A stretch of DNA of 64,000 nt from S015-6 sp964479535 (GTDB taxonomy: Bacteria > Desulfobacterota > DSWW01), in NCBI GenBank assembly GCA_964479535.1, contig CAYZMM010000001.1, positions 186,001 through 250,000 on the forward strand. Direction: 5' to 3'. Shown piece after piece: positions 9,090-17,193 of this stretch (positions are counted from its first letter, which is position 1; every line of letters begins with the position of its first letter). The position numbers and the translations under genes were made by a program. The notes beneath the pieces were generated by a model, which was not told where the DNA came from, ran no database searches, and was given only the letters and a program-made list of their open reading frames with translations.

Positions 9090-9982
9090 GCGGCAGCGGC
9101 CTCGAAATCGTCGTTCTCATCGCGCCCGTGCACGACTGCCTCAACCCGATCAGGATCGAACAGGGCGGGAAGGGGATTGCACCCTCCTCGCTTCGTTGGC
9201 TGATGAATCCTTACGATGCCTTTGCCTTGGAGGAAGCCCTTCGTCTCCGCGACGTGCGCCCGGAGAAGCAAATTACGGCGATGACCGTGTCACCGTCCTC
9301 GGCAGAGACCGTCCTTCGGGAATGTCTGGCCGTGGGTGCGGACGAGGGCGTACGGATCTGGGATCCGCAAATCGAGGGGTCGGACCCGTATGCGACGGCC
9401 CGGGCGCTGGCGGCTGCCCTGGCGAAGCGGCCCTTCGGACTTCTCCTTTGCGGATGGCGGCGTGCCGACCTCGAGCACGGGCAGGTGGGGCCTCTTCTTG
9501 CCGAGTTGCTGCGTCTGCCTCAAGTCACGGGGGCCCGGAAGGTCGAACCGGACCCGGGAGAGAAGCGTTTGCTGGTGACGAAGCGCGTCCCGGGCTTCCT
9601 CACCCGGTTGTCCTGTCCGATGCCCGCCCTCGTCACCATGGAAAAGGGACAGGTCCTGCGCTACCCGACACTCAAGGGTCGCATCCGCGCAGCGAAGGCG
9701 GAACTCTCCTTGCCGGATCTCCGGGGGATCGGTCTTTCCCGGGACGCAGTGGGCCCGGCCGGTTCGCTCAATCGCCTGGAACGCTTCACACCGCCGAAAC
9801 CTACCCGAAGGAGTGCGATGGCCTCCGCTGCCGGAACGATGACGGCCGCGGCGCGTCTTCAGCGGATCATGGGCGGGGGCGTCCAGGAGAAGAAGGACAG
9901 CAAGATCTGGGAGTGCCCGGACGAGTCTTCGGTCAAGAAGGTGGCGGAACACATCGTCAAAGAGAAGATGGTGGTTCTATGA
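9086..9982 (+). CDS. Electron transfer flavoprotein beta subunit (EtfB/FixA family)
   Basis: A 298-residue EtfB-type protein, translationally coupled to EtfA through an ATGA overlap. Family features are SLRWLMNPYDAFALEEALRLRD (middle of the N-terminal domain), LAVGADEGVRIWD and DPYATARALAAAL. The segment normally reading like VKQVPD near the start is divergent (VLIAPVHDC). It is longer than the typical 250-260 residues: after about residue 230 it carries a tail with PPKPTRRSAMASAAGTM and a helical end. Together with EtfA it probably takes electrons from the acyl-CoA dehydrogenase encoded just beyond, at 10533-11792, or from a related enzyme. The AMP site cannot be confirmed by eye. Confidence 0.83.
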   Translation: MSGSGLEIVVLIAPVHDCLNPIRIEQGGKGIAPSSLRWLMNPYDAFALEEALRLRDVRPEKQITAMTVSPSSAETVLRECLAVGADEGVRIWDPQIEGSDPYATARALAAALAKRPFGLLLCGWRRADLEHGQVGPLLAELLRLPQVTGARKVEPDPGEKRLLVTKRVPGFLTRLSCPMPALVTMEKGQVLRYPTLKGRIRAAKAELSLPDLRGIGLSRDAVGPAGSLNRLERFTPPKPTRRSAMASAAGTMTAAARLQRIMGGGVQEKKDSKIWECPDESSVKKVAEHIVKEKMVVL

Positions 9983-9989
9983 ACGTGGC

Positions 9990-10466
9990 CTACCTCAAGG
10001 CATAGATGGAATAATCCACCGTATAGGGGTCTCCTTCCGTATTCACCTCTCCGATCCCGACGCACACCAGCCGATTCAACCAGCCATATTTCTCATGACC
10101 CGTCTCGAACCGCGGTGTCGCGTGCACCGGTACGCGGAAGGCCGGGAATTCACCTCGAGCGATCACATCGAGGTGTTCCTCGTTGACATCGACGATCCCG
10201 TCGTAGTGGGTGTGGATGAAGGCCCCGTCGTCGGTCTCGATCACGAGCCGAACGTCTACGATGAAGACACCGTCATGGCGAATCACGAACCAGTCCGCCC
10301 CAAAGGGTCGGGCCGTACCCCGGACCCTCGGCCCCTCCACTGTGCCGCCTGTTACCGGCGCGATCACCCTGTTCCCCCAGCCGCCGTCGCCTGCCGGCAT
10401 GAACCCCGAAGAGCTGGTCACCGTAAAACGGGCGTCGAATAAATGTTCGGTCTTCAGTTCACGCAT
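9990..10466 (-). CDS. DUF3237 family protein
   Basis: A 158-residue protein matching the DUF3237 pattern: GGTVEGPRVRGTARPFGADWFVIR, then DVRLVIETDDGAFIHTHYDG, and the C-terminal LNRLVCVGIGEV. These proteins form a small beta barrel. No enzymatic activity is firmly assigned, but they occur often in aromatic and steroid degradation clusters. The ATG follows GGAGG with 6-base spacing. It lies on the minus strand 66 bases downstream of the acyl-CoA dehydrogenase and is probably cotranscribed with it. It converges with EtfB, leaving only 7 bases between the stop codons. Confidence 0.8.
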   Translation of the reverse strand: MRELKTEHLFDARFTVTSSSGFMPAGDGGWGNRVIAPVTGGTVEGPRVRGTARPFGADWFVIRHDGVFIVDVRLVIETDDGAFIHTHYDGIVDVNEEHLDVIARGEFPAFRVPVHATPRFETGHEKYGWLNRLVCVGIGEVNTEGDPYTVDYSIYALR

Positions 10467-10532
10467 CGATCACCTCCCTGGCAGCTTTCTTCAGAGCTAT
10501 TGGACGACATTATGAGGCGAACGCCTGCTGTT

Positions 10533-11792
10533 CTATGCAATGAGGTTCACGCCTGTCCGGGGAAACGTGTCCTTCAGAATATGACCGCCGAGCCGGTTCA
10601 GCACCGAGTTCTCCCCGTCCGCGATCGTCATGGGCCGGACATCCCGCCAGAGCTTCTCGATGAAGTACTCCTTCGTAAGCCCGTTCGCTCCGTGGATCTG
10701 CAGGCCCTCATCCACCACCTCCAGGGCCGTCTCGGTGCAGTAGGTCTTCACCGCGTACGCATACTCCGACAGCGGCGGATACGCCCGTGCGTTCACCTCC
10801 CACACGGCCCGGGTGAAGGCCCGGATCGCCTCGACCTTGGCGAACATCCGGTGGATTCGGACCTTGATGGAATAGTGGTCGATCAGAGGCTTCCCCCCCT
10901 GAATCCTCTCCTTTGCGTAGGCGAGTGTCTCTTCGAAAGCGGCGCGGGCAAGGCCGAGCGCAACCAGGCCGACGGAGGTGTTGCCGAAGCCCAGATTGTT
11001 GATGACCCATTCGCCGTAGTTGTCCGGATGGGCGAACATCCACCGCTTCGGTATCCGGACATCGTCGAAGAAGAGCTCTCCCTGGGGCAGGTCCCGGGCA
11101 CCCAGTTTGTCCAGGGCCTTTCCCCTGCTGATCCCCGGTAGGTTCAGCGGCAGGATACATACCCCTCCTCCGGCCGGACCCCTTGCCGTGTCGACTTGAA
11201 CGTTGACCATGGAATGGGTGGCTGTGGGACCGCATGAAACCCAGGCGGACTTCTGGCCTTTCAGGACCCACTCGTCGCCGTCCTCGCGGGCGCTGAGCTG
11301 CATCTTGATCGTCGGGTCGGTCCAGAACTCCGCGTCTACGTTCAGGGTGTCGGAGCCGTGATCCGGTTCGGTGATCGCCCAGGACCCGGTGACGGACGCG
11401 TCCGTGCATTGACAGAAGGGAACCACGAATTCCCCGATGAGCTCTTCCTTCATGGTGTGGAGGATTTTCACGTAGGGCCAGGCGGCCAGCAGAAGGACGG
11501 CGCCCAACCCCGCGCTCCCCCAGAAGAGCTCCTCCATCAGGATGTGGCTCTGCAAGGGCGTGAATCCCAGACCGCCCACCTCCACCGGCATGGCCGCTTT
11601 GTGGTAGCCGAGGCCGTAGGCCTGTCTCAGGAAGCTCCAGATGGGCGAATTCGGGGCCACGACTTCCTCGGCGGACATCCGGTCCAGTTCGGTGCCCAGG
11701 GGCCTCATCTCTTCCTTGGCAAACTTGTGGGCCGCCTCCCGGATCGCCTTGTCGTCTTCGGTCAGGTTCAGATTCAGGTCGAAGTAGCTCAT
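10533..11792 (-). CDS. Acyl-CoA dehydrogenase
   Basis: A 419-residue flavoenzyme of the acyl-CoA dehydrogenase family. Landmarks are GGLGFTPLQSHILMEELFWG in the N-terminal helical domain, SWAITEPDHGSDTLN for FAD and substrate contacts, KGQKSAWVSCGPTATH, LGARDLPQGELFFDDVRIP and the C-terminal QIHGANGLTKEY. In the usual catalytic-base position (IYEGT in many members) this protein reads IADGE, so Asp appears where Glu is normal; this is a by-eye alignment. Some anaerobic alicyclic acyl-CoA dehydrogenases use Asp there. The start follows GGGAGG. Electrons would go to the ETF pair encoded nearby. The substrate is unknown; alicyclic or branched acyl-CoA is a reasonable guess. Confidence 0.87.
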   Translation of the reverse strand: MSYFDLNLNLTEDDKAIREAAHKFAKEEMRPLGTELDRMSAEEVVAPNSPIWSFLRQAYGLGYHKAAMPVEVGGLGFTPLQSHILMEELFWGSAGLGAVLLLAAWPYVKILHTMKEELIGEFVVPFCQCTDASVTGSWAITEPDHGSDTLNVDAEFWTDPTIKMQLSAREDGDEWVLKGQKSAWVSCGPTATHSMVNVQVDTARGPAGGGVCILPLNLPGISRGKALDKLGARDLPQGELFFDDVRIPKRWMFAHPDNYGEWVINNLGFGNTSVGLVALGLARAAFEETLAYAKERIQGGKPLIDHYSIKVRIHRMFAKVEAIRAFTRAVWEVNARAYPPLSEYAYAVKTYCTETALEVVDEGLQIHGANGLTKEYFIEKLWRDVRPMTIADGENSVLNRLGGHILKDTFPRTGVNLIA

Positions 11793-12012
11793 GGTCCAGC
11801 CTCCCTTTCTGAGGGTGAATCAGCGACGCACATTCCATCACACACGAATTCAAGATCGTATATAACGAAAGGCCGGGTCCAGTGGAATCCCTGAACCTGG
11901 GGAAATCTTACTCACCATATTCGGGGATTGCAGGGCCCCACCCGAATGGATAAGATGCAGGGGCTCGGATGAACCGTCTCAGGAACACGACAACCCATGC
12001 CGGAGGATGACC

Positions 12013-12804
12013 ATGGAAAGGTTCGATCAACTCAGGGGTGAGGAGTACATCAGCGAATGGCCCCGCTACTCGCCGCAGGACCTGAGGAGGAGGGAGGCCA
12101 CCTTGATCGCTGCAAAGCTCGCCGTGGGGGCGGCCATGACCGCCCCGGTTGCAGGCGGCGTACCTCAGGCCGAGGCTCATCTGGTGTACGGCCAGGAGGA
12201 GATGGAGAAGGTGGCCCGGAAGATGGAGGAACTCGCCTACACGAACAAGAAGTGGCAGCGGCAGTTCCTGAACGAGGCCGTCATGGTCCGGGAGACGGAC
12301 GTCATCCTCTTCCTGGGCGACTACAGGGCACACGAGACGCCTCTCGATGCGAACTGCGGCCTCTGCGGCGGCGCCCTCGGCTGTTCCTTCCTCTACGAAA
12401 GGCGCGAGACCCACAAGGGGCTCGTGGATGTGACGGATCGACGCAGCAAGACGCCGATCAAAGGCCCCTTGTGCGGAGCCCGGGTGGACGACCTGGGCTG
12501 GATCATCGGGTCGGCGATCTGGATGGCCCAGTCCCTGCTCGTCGACGCGAGGCCCTTCATGAGCGTGGGGCTGGCCGGCCAGAAGCTCGACTACTGCCCC
12601 CATTCCGGCATCGTCGCCGGGATTCCCATGGCCACGATTTCGAAGAGCCCCTACCAGGACGTGCCGATCGACTATCACCTGGTCAATATGGACAAGATGC
12701 TGGACAATACCCGGAAGAACTACGTGGTGATCCGACAGACCGGATCCGGCATCCACTTCGACTACCGGACGCAGTTCCCGAAAACGAAGCAGGAGGAGGA
12801 ATAA
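12013..12804 (+). CDS. DUF2148 domain protein (ferredoxin-like), first of a tandem pair
   Basis: A 263-residue protein resembling COG4739/DUF2148. It has an N-terminal helix (REATLIAAKLAVGAAMTAP), a middle alpha/beta region with VRETDVILFLGDY, a cysteine cluster CGLCGGALGC at about residues 115-124, GPLCGARVDDLGWIIGSA, and a C-terminal block with IVAGIPMATISKSPYQD. The cysteines could bind an Fe-S cluster; the domain's function is not established. ATG 12013 is chosen over ATG 12007 because GGAGG is 6 bases upstream of the former and directly abuts the latter. The stop is one base before the next DUF2148 gene, so the two are translated together. The acyl-CoA dehydrogenase is divergent upstream. 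Confidence 0.75.
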   Translation: MERFDQLRGEEYISEWPRYSPQDLRRREATLIAAKLAVGAAMTAPVAGGVPQAEAHLVYGQEEMEKVARKMEELAYTNKKWQRQFLNEAVMVRETDVILFLGDYRAHETPLDANCGLCGGALGCSFLYERRETHKGLVDVTDRRSKTPIKGPLCGARVDDLGWIIGSAIWMAQSLLVDARPFMSVGLAGQKLDYCPHSGIVAGIPMATISKSPYQDVPIDYHLVNMDKMLDNTRKNYVVIRQTGSGIHFDYRTQFPKTKQEEE

Positions 12805-12805
12805 G

Positions 12806-13651
12806 ATGGCCAGGATAGACGGACAGGAGGCGGCCCAGGATGCCATGATGGATATCGCCAGGCTGGCGGTGGCCGCGGCCTACAGAACCCCCCAGATGAC
12901 GGGGAGGCTGGATCTGAAGACCGAGATCGTGACGGGAGAGGACATCAAGCCCATCGTCGACGTTTTCGAAGCGGTTCATCCGATCTCACCGGTCATGTAT
13001 TTCGACTACCAGACCCTGAAGCACTACCTCGACCACGGCATCTCCATACCGATCATTCTCCTCGGTGCGGACCTGACCCGCGCGGAGATGGGATGGGACT
13101 GCGGTGCCTGCGGGTTCGAGAGTTGCGGCAAGTTCAACGCCTACGCGAAGAAGAACAAGAGCCGCTCACTCCTTTGGGGCGGTCCGACCTGCAACTGGAA
13201 GCTTCTCGATTTCGGGGCTGCGTGCGATTTTGCGTGCGCGGCCCTCAATCAGTACCGTATCGACGCCCGGGGCATGGGCACGGTCGGCGGTGCGGCGGCG
13301 ACCGCCGGCTTTCTGCCGGATTGCAGTGCCCACATCGGGATTCCGATCGGCCCTCCGGGTGACTTCAAGTGGTTCAGCCGCGCCACCAATCTCGACACGG
13401 CCGACTACGAGACCCATCGGGAGTGGACCATGAGGACGTCCCCCACGAACTGGCAGGCCTTCCCCGGTAGCACCAAGCCTTGTATCAAGACGAAGGACGA
13501 CTGGTGGAACAACATGGAATACGTGAAGTGGGAACCCCTCTCCCCTGAGGAGCAGCAGTTCGTGGACGCCACCATTGCCCGCGTGGGCGAGGTTGCCATG
13601 AAGCACGTGCCGGAGGTCACCGCCTGGTACAAGAAGAAGGGCAAGAAGTAG
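12806..13651 (+). CDS. DUF2148 domain protein (ferredoxin-like), second of a tandem pair
   Basis: A 281-residue paralogue of the preceding protein. It keeps the classical DUF2148 cysteine motif CGACGFESCGKF (about residues 97-108), then GPTCNWKLLDFGAACDFACAAL and GFLPDCSAHIGIPIG. A C-terminal extension of about 80 residues (W-rich, TNWQAFPGS and ending in charged helices) is not shared with its partner. The ribosome site GGAGG overlaps the end of the upstream gene and the ATG begins one base after its stop. The pair probably forms a heteromer that carries Fe-S clusters for a redox enzyme of this region; that role is inference. Transcription ends at the hairpin at 13663. Confidence 0.78.
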   Translation: MARIDGQEAAQDAMMDIARLAVAAAYRTPQMTGRLDLKTEIVTGEDIKPIVDVFEAVHPISPVMYFDYQTLKHYLDHGISIPIILLGADLTRAEMGWDCGACGFESCGKFNAYAKKNKSRSLLWGGPTCNWKLLDFGAACDFACAALNQYRIDARGMGTVGGAAATAGFLPDCSAHIGIPIGPPGDFKWFSRATNLDTADYETHREWTMRTSPTNWQAFPGSTKPCIKTKDDWWNNMEYVKWEPLSPEEQQFVDATIARVGEVAMKHVPEVTAWYKKKGKK

Positions 13652-13662
13652 AGGATTGGGAC

Positions 13663-13697
13663 AGGATTGCCGGGGGTGCTCCACCCCCGGCAATCCT
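13663..13697. terminator. Perfect 16-bp hairpin between convergent genes
   Basis: A 16-base perfect stem (AGGATTGCCGGGGGTG and its complement) with a three-base loop. It lies between the stop of the second DUF2148 gene and the stop of the OYE-type reductase, and overlaps the latter's stop codon. It could stop transcription from both sides, but no T-run follows on either strand. Confidence 0.55.
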
Positions 13698-15636
13698 AAA
13701 GTGCCATCGCGGCCTTCGCCCCTTCGTGGATGGCGTCTAGAAGTCTTCTCGGTTTCACACAGTCCCCTATCTCGTACACCTCCGCGATCGAACCGGTAAG
13801 GGAGTCCCTTTCGGCCCCGGCCGTCTCGAGGCCCGCGGCAATCACGACCGTGTCGGCAGGGATCGCCTCAGTCGCACACACCACGCCCTGATCGTCGATC
13901 GCCTCGACCTTGGCATCCGTCCGGACGTCGATCCCGGCCCGGGCGAGACGAGGCATCATGAAGATCTTCGAAGTCAGTTCCATGTCCTGGCCCGCCTCGG
14001 GCAGCATCTCCAGAACCGTGACAATCCTCCCCCTTTCCGCGAGGAATTCCGCCGTCTCCAGCCCGGTCTGCCCTCCCCCCAGGATGACGACCCTTTGTCC
14101 CGTTTCCGCCTCGCCGGTCAGCACGGCCGAGGCTCTGAGGACTTCGGGGCGTTCCACACCGGGGATTTCAGGGACCGCCTCCTCGGAACCGGTCGCCAGG
14201 ATGAGCGCATCCGGTTTCTCGGCGAGAACATCCTTGCTCGTCAGCCGCCTGCTCAGGTGGATCGTCACCCCCAGCTTGTTCAGTTGTGTGGCATAGTACC
14301 CGATCAGCCCCCGGATCTCCTGCTTGTGGGGCGGAATGCAGCCGACCGCGGCCCAGCCGCCCAGTTGATCCGCTTTCTCGTACAAGGTGACCCGGTGGCC
14401 ACGCAAGGCAGCGACCCGCGCCGCCTCCATGCCCCCTACCCCCCCTCCTGCGACCAGAACCTTCTTCGGCTTTGCGGCGGCCCTGTACTCGAATTCCTTT
14501 TCCCGGCCCAGCGCGGGATTGACGGTGCAGGTGGCAGGTTTGCCCGAGACGATGTTCCCGATACATCCGATGTTGCATGCGATGCACTTACGTATGTCCT
14601 CCAGTCTTCCCTCCCTCGTCTTGTTGCAGAGCTCAGGATCTGCGATCAGGGGCCTTCCCATGAGGATGATGTCCGCCGCCTCCTGTTGCAGCAACTCTTC
14701 CGCGAGTACAGGGTCGTTGATCCTGTGTCCGAGCATCACCTTCGCCCCCTTGAGGCTCTCCCTGATCGCCCGGGCCCGCTCGGCGTGCACCCCCTTGGGC
14801 ACCACGGCCGGGGGCACCACGTACTGGTAGGTTTCATACAAGGCCACGTGGATCCGAAACCCCTGGATGCCAGCCCCTTCCAGCATGCTCGCCATCACCC
14901 GGCTTTCCTCCACCCGGATTCCCCCCTCGATCAACTCGTCCGCAGGGAGATCGAAAAGAAGGGGGTAATCCGCGCCGACCCTCCTTCTTGTCTTCTCGAC
15001 GATTCGCAGGGGAAAGCGCATGCGCCCCTCGAGGTCGCCGCCGTATTCGTCTCTTCGCCTGTTCACGAAAGGGGACATGAACTGCCCGATCAGGTACCCC
15101 GCACCGCCGTCGATGAGAACCGCATCGAACCCGGCCCGCTTCGCCCTCTCCGCTGCGTCCGCGAAGGCGTCTTCCAGTTCTTCGATTTCATCGAGAGTGA
15201 GCGCCCTCGCGCTGGGCATGGGGAGGACCCCCATGAACATGGTGTCCACGTCGGAAGCGGAAACCGGCTGGAGCCCTCCCGTCTTTTCCAGGGACGTCTG
15301 TCTGCCGGCATGGTAGAGCTGGGCGGCAATCCTTGCCCCGTGGTGATGAACGGCATCTGTGAGCCGTTGGTACCCCTGGATGGAATCGTCTTCGTCGATA
15401 CACAGGAGATGAGAAGGCACGAAGAGCTGTCCGATCTTCCTCTCTACGCACACGCCTCCCACAATGACCAAACCGACTCCCCCTTTCGCCCTTTCCGAGA
15501 AGTACTCGATGTGCGTCTGACTCACCCCGTTGCTTTTGTCCGCGTAGGCCATGGTCATGGGAGGCATGGCGACCCTGTTTCGAAGCCTGAGGCCCCCCAT
15601 GCTCACGGGCTTCATGAGTTTTTCGATCGGCATCAT
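13696..15636 (-). CDS. NADH:flavin oxidoreductase / 2,4-dienoyl-CoA reductase family (Old Yellow Enzyme with Fe-S and NAD domains)
   Basis: A 646-residue enzyme with three parts. An N-terminal OYE TIM barrel binds FMN (GLRLRNRVAMPPM at residue 14, QLYHAGRQT, and AGFDAVLIDGGAGYLIGQF with FMN and substrate residues). A 4Fe-4S cluster segment reads CIACNIGC plus a later Cys (near residues 335-360). C-terminal FAD and NAD(P) domains carry VLVAGGGVGGMEAA and VVILGGGQTGLETAEF. This is the layout of FadH and of anaerobic ring reductases such as those acting on 2-naphthoyl-CoA. The start is ATG 15636 (or ATG 15633) after AAGGAG; the open frame upstream overlaps another gene and is not used. It is 35 bases downstream of the CCA-adding enzyme gene, on the same strand. 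The substrate is probably an unsaturated or aromatic acyl-CoA. Confidence 0.85.
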   Translation of the reverse strand: MMPIEKLMKPVSMGGLRLRNRVAMPPMTMAYADKSNGVSQTHIEYFSERAKGGVGLVIVGGVCVERKIGQLFVPSHLLCIDEDDSIQGYQRLTDAVHHHGARIAAQLYHAGRQTSLEKTGGLQPVSASDVDTMFMGVLPMPSARALTLDEIEELEDAFADAAERAKRAGFDAVLIDGGAGYLIGQFMSPFVNRRRDEYGGDLEGRMRFPLRIVEKTRRRVGADYPLLFDLPADELIEGGIRVEESRVMASMLEGAGIQGFRIHVALYETYQYVVPPAVVPKGVHAERARAIRESLKGAKVMLGHRINDPVLAEELLQQEAADIILMGRPLIADPELCNKTREGRLEDIRKCIACNIGCIGNIVSGKPATCTVNPALGREKEFEYRAAAKPKKVLVAGGGVGGMEAARVAALRGHRVTLYEKADQLGGWAAVGCIPPHKQEIRGLIGYYATQLNKLGVTIHLSRRLTSKDVLAEKPDALILATGSEEAVPEIPGVERPEVLRASAVLTGEAETGQRVVILGGGQTGLETAEFLAERGRIVTVLEMLPEAGQDMELTSKIFMMPRLARAGIDVRTDAKVEAIDDQGVVCATEAIPADTVVIAAGLETAGAERDSLTGSIAEVYEIGDCVKPRRLLDAIHEGAKAAMAL

Positions 15637-15671
15637 TCTTTCTCCTTTCTCCGGGCGTAAGCCATCGAGAG

Positions 15672-17174
15672 CTACGTCCCGTTGCGCTGCTGCCGTGTTT
15701 CTTCGATCAGGGATCTCGCGAGACGGATGGCCCCGGCCCGATCGGTGATCTTGCCTTCCACCCGGGCCTCTTCCAGGAGCCGGAGAAGGCGTCCAACGGC
15801 CGGGCCCGGCGGAATCCCCAGGGCGTCGATGAGATCCTTGCCGGTGACCAGTCTCTTGCCGGCGATCGAGGCCGCGTCTCTCCGAAAGTAGAGTTCGAAG
15901 AGCGAGTCGAGAAGACGCTGGAAGGCCTCGTTCCGGTCTTCCGTGGACGAAGGCCCGCCGGTAGCGGAGAAATCCGCGAGGGTAAGCAGCAGCATGCCCG
16001 GCGCATCCGTGCCCAGTCTTCTCAAGAAGCGGATCTTCGCCTTTTCGGTCAGCCGGCCCCCTTCCATGGCCCGCATCATGTGGACCGGGCCCATGTGAAA
16101 ACGAACCCATTTTCGAATTCGTTCCTCATCACGGCGACGCGTGCGCAGCCTTCGCATCGCACCCGCGGACAGGTCGGCCCCCTTGTCCGCATGTCCGTAG
16201 AAATGGACCTCGCCCTCTGCATCGACCGAGAGGGCCCCCGGCTTCCCGATGTCGTGGAAGAGAACGGCAGCCTTCAGCAGAGGCAGGGTCTCCTTCCCCG
16301 AGGCGAGCCATGTCCGCAGCTCGGCGTCCCAAGGGGCGATTCGCCGGAAGCCCGTCCGGGAATCCTCTTCCAGGGTGCGGTACGCCTCCAATGTGTGGTC
16401 CCATGCGTCCAGATGATGGTATCCGCCCTGCCTCAGCCCCTTCAGGCCCTCCAATGCCGGAAAGAGGGTCGTGAGCAACCCCGCCCCGTCCATCTGCAGG
16501 ATGCTGTCGAAGCTCCGGGCGCAGGCGAGGATCTTGAACCATTCGTCCCTCGTGCGTTCCGCAGCGACGGTGTGAATGCCCTCTCTTGCCGTGCGGATCC
16601 AGCGGAACGTGTTCTCTTCGATCCGAAGCTCGAGGTTGCAGGCGAGCCGGAAGGCCCTCAGGAGACGTAGGGGGTCTTCACGGAGCCGTTCTGGGTGGAT
16701 GGCCCGTAACCGTCCGGCCCGGATGTCCTTCAGGCCGCCGGTCGGATCCTCCCACACCCGTGATAGGGCGTTGTCGTCGGGGTGGATCGGCATGGCCAGG
16801 GCGTTACACGTGAAGTCCCGAAGCAGAAGATCTTCCTGGATCGTCTGTCCGCGCATGGAGGCGAAATCCAGCCGGAGAGGTCCCTGTTCCTCCCCGGGTG
16901 GCGACCAGACGAGTCTGGCCACGCCCCAGTCCTCATCCAGCAGCAGAAAGCGGGCGCCCAGAAGGCCGGCAAGCCGCTCCGCCGCAACGCGGGCCTCGCC
17001 GCGCACCACGAAATCGAAATCCGTTGTATCGAATCCCAGCAGCCTGTCGCGAAGGGCTCCTCCCACGAGATGAACAAACGGAAGGGAGGTCTGTACAAGA
17101 GCCGACCTCAGCCGCCTCACCGCAGGGTCCCGTAAGATCTGTTCCGACGCACTTCGCATTCGCTCATCGGTCAT
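15672..17174 (-). CDS. CCA-adding enzyme / poly(A) polymerase with HD domain
   Basis: A 500-residue class II nucleotidyltransferase. The N-terminal head has HLVGGALRDRLLG (the GG-RD substrate motif) followed by TDFDFVVRG with the metal-binding Asp-x-Asp. RDFTCNALAMPI and the RLRAIHPERLREDPLRLLRAFRLA neck region follow. An HD domain with LFHDIGKP lies near residue 280-290, giving the longer type with possible phosphohydrolase activity. It either adds CCA to tRNA 3' ends or adds poly(A); sequence alone does not separate the two. The ATG at 17174 is chosen because it leaves 19 bases after the rtcA stop; the open frame continues upstream into rtcA. It lies between rtcA and the OYE gene, all on the minus strand. 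Confidence 0.85.
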   Translation of the reverse strand: MTDERMRSASEQILRDPAVRRLRSALVQTSLPFVHLVGGALRDRLLGFDTTDFDFVVRGEARVAAERLAGLLGARFLLLDEDWGVARLVWSPPGEEQGPLRLDFASMRGQTIQEDLLLRDFTCNALAMPIHPDDNALSRVWEDPTGGLKDIRAGRLRAIHPERLREDPLRLLRAFRLACNLELRIEENTFRWIRTAREGIHTVAAERTRDEWFKILACARSFDSILQMDGAGLLTTLFPALEGLKGLRQGGYHHLDAWDHTLEAYRTLEEDSRTGFRRIAPWDAELRTWLASGKETLPLLKAAVLFHDIGKPGALSVDAEGEVHFYGHADKGADLSAGAMRRLRTRRRDEERIRKWVRFHMGPVHMMRAMEGGRLTEKAKIRFLRRLGTDAPGMLLLTLADFSATGGPSSTEDRNEAFQRLLDSLFELYFRRDAASIAGKRLVTGKDLIDALGIPPGPAVGRLLRLLEEARVEGKITDRAGAIRLARSLIEETRQQRNGT

Positions 17175-17193
17175 GGGGCGGCGATCCTTGGAT

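Noticed and set aside
14095..15660. 521-residue plus-strand frame over the OYE gene
   Set aside because: The minus strand has intact FMN, Fe-S and NAD motifs.
15637..16110. N-terminal extension of the OYE frame
   Set aside because: It overlaps the CCA-adding enzyme and has no homology; a good ribosome site supports ATG 15636.
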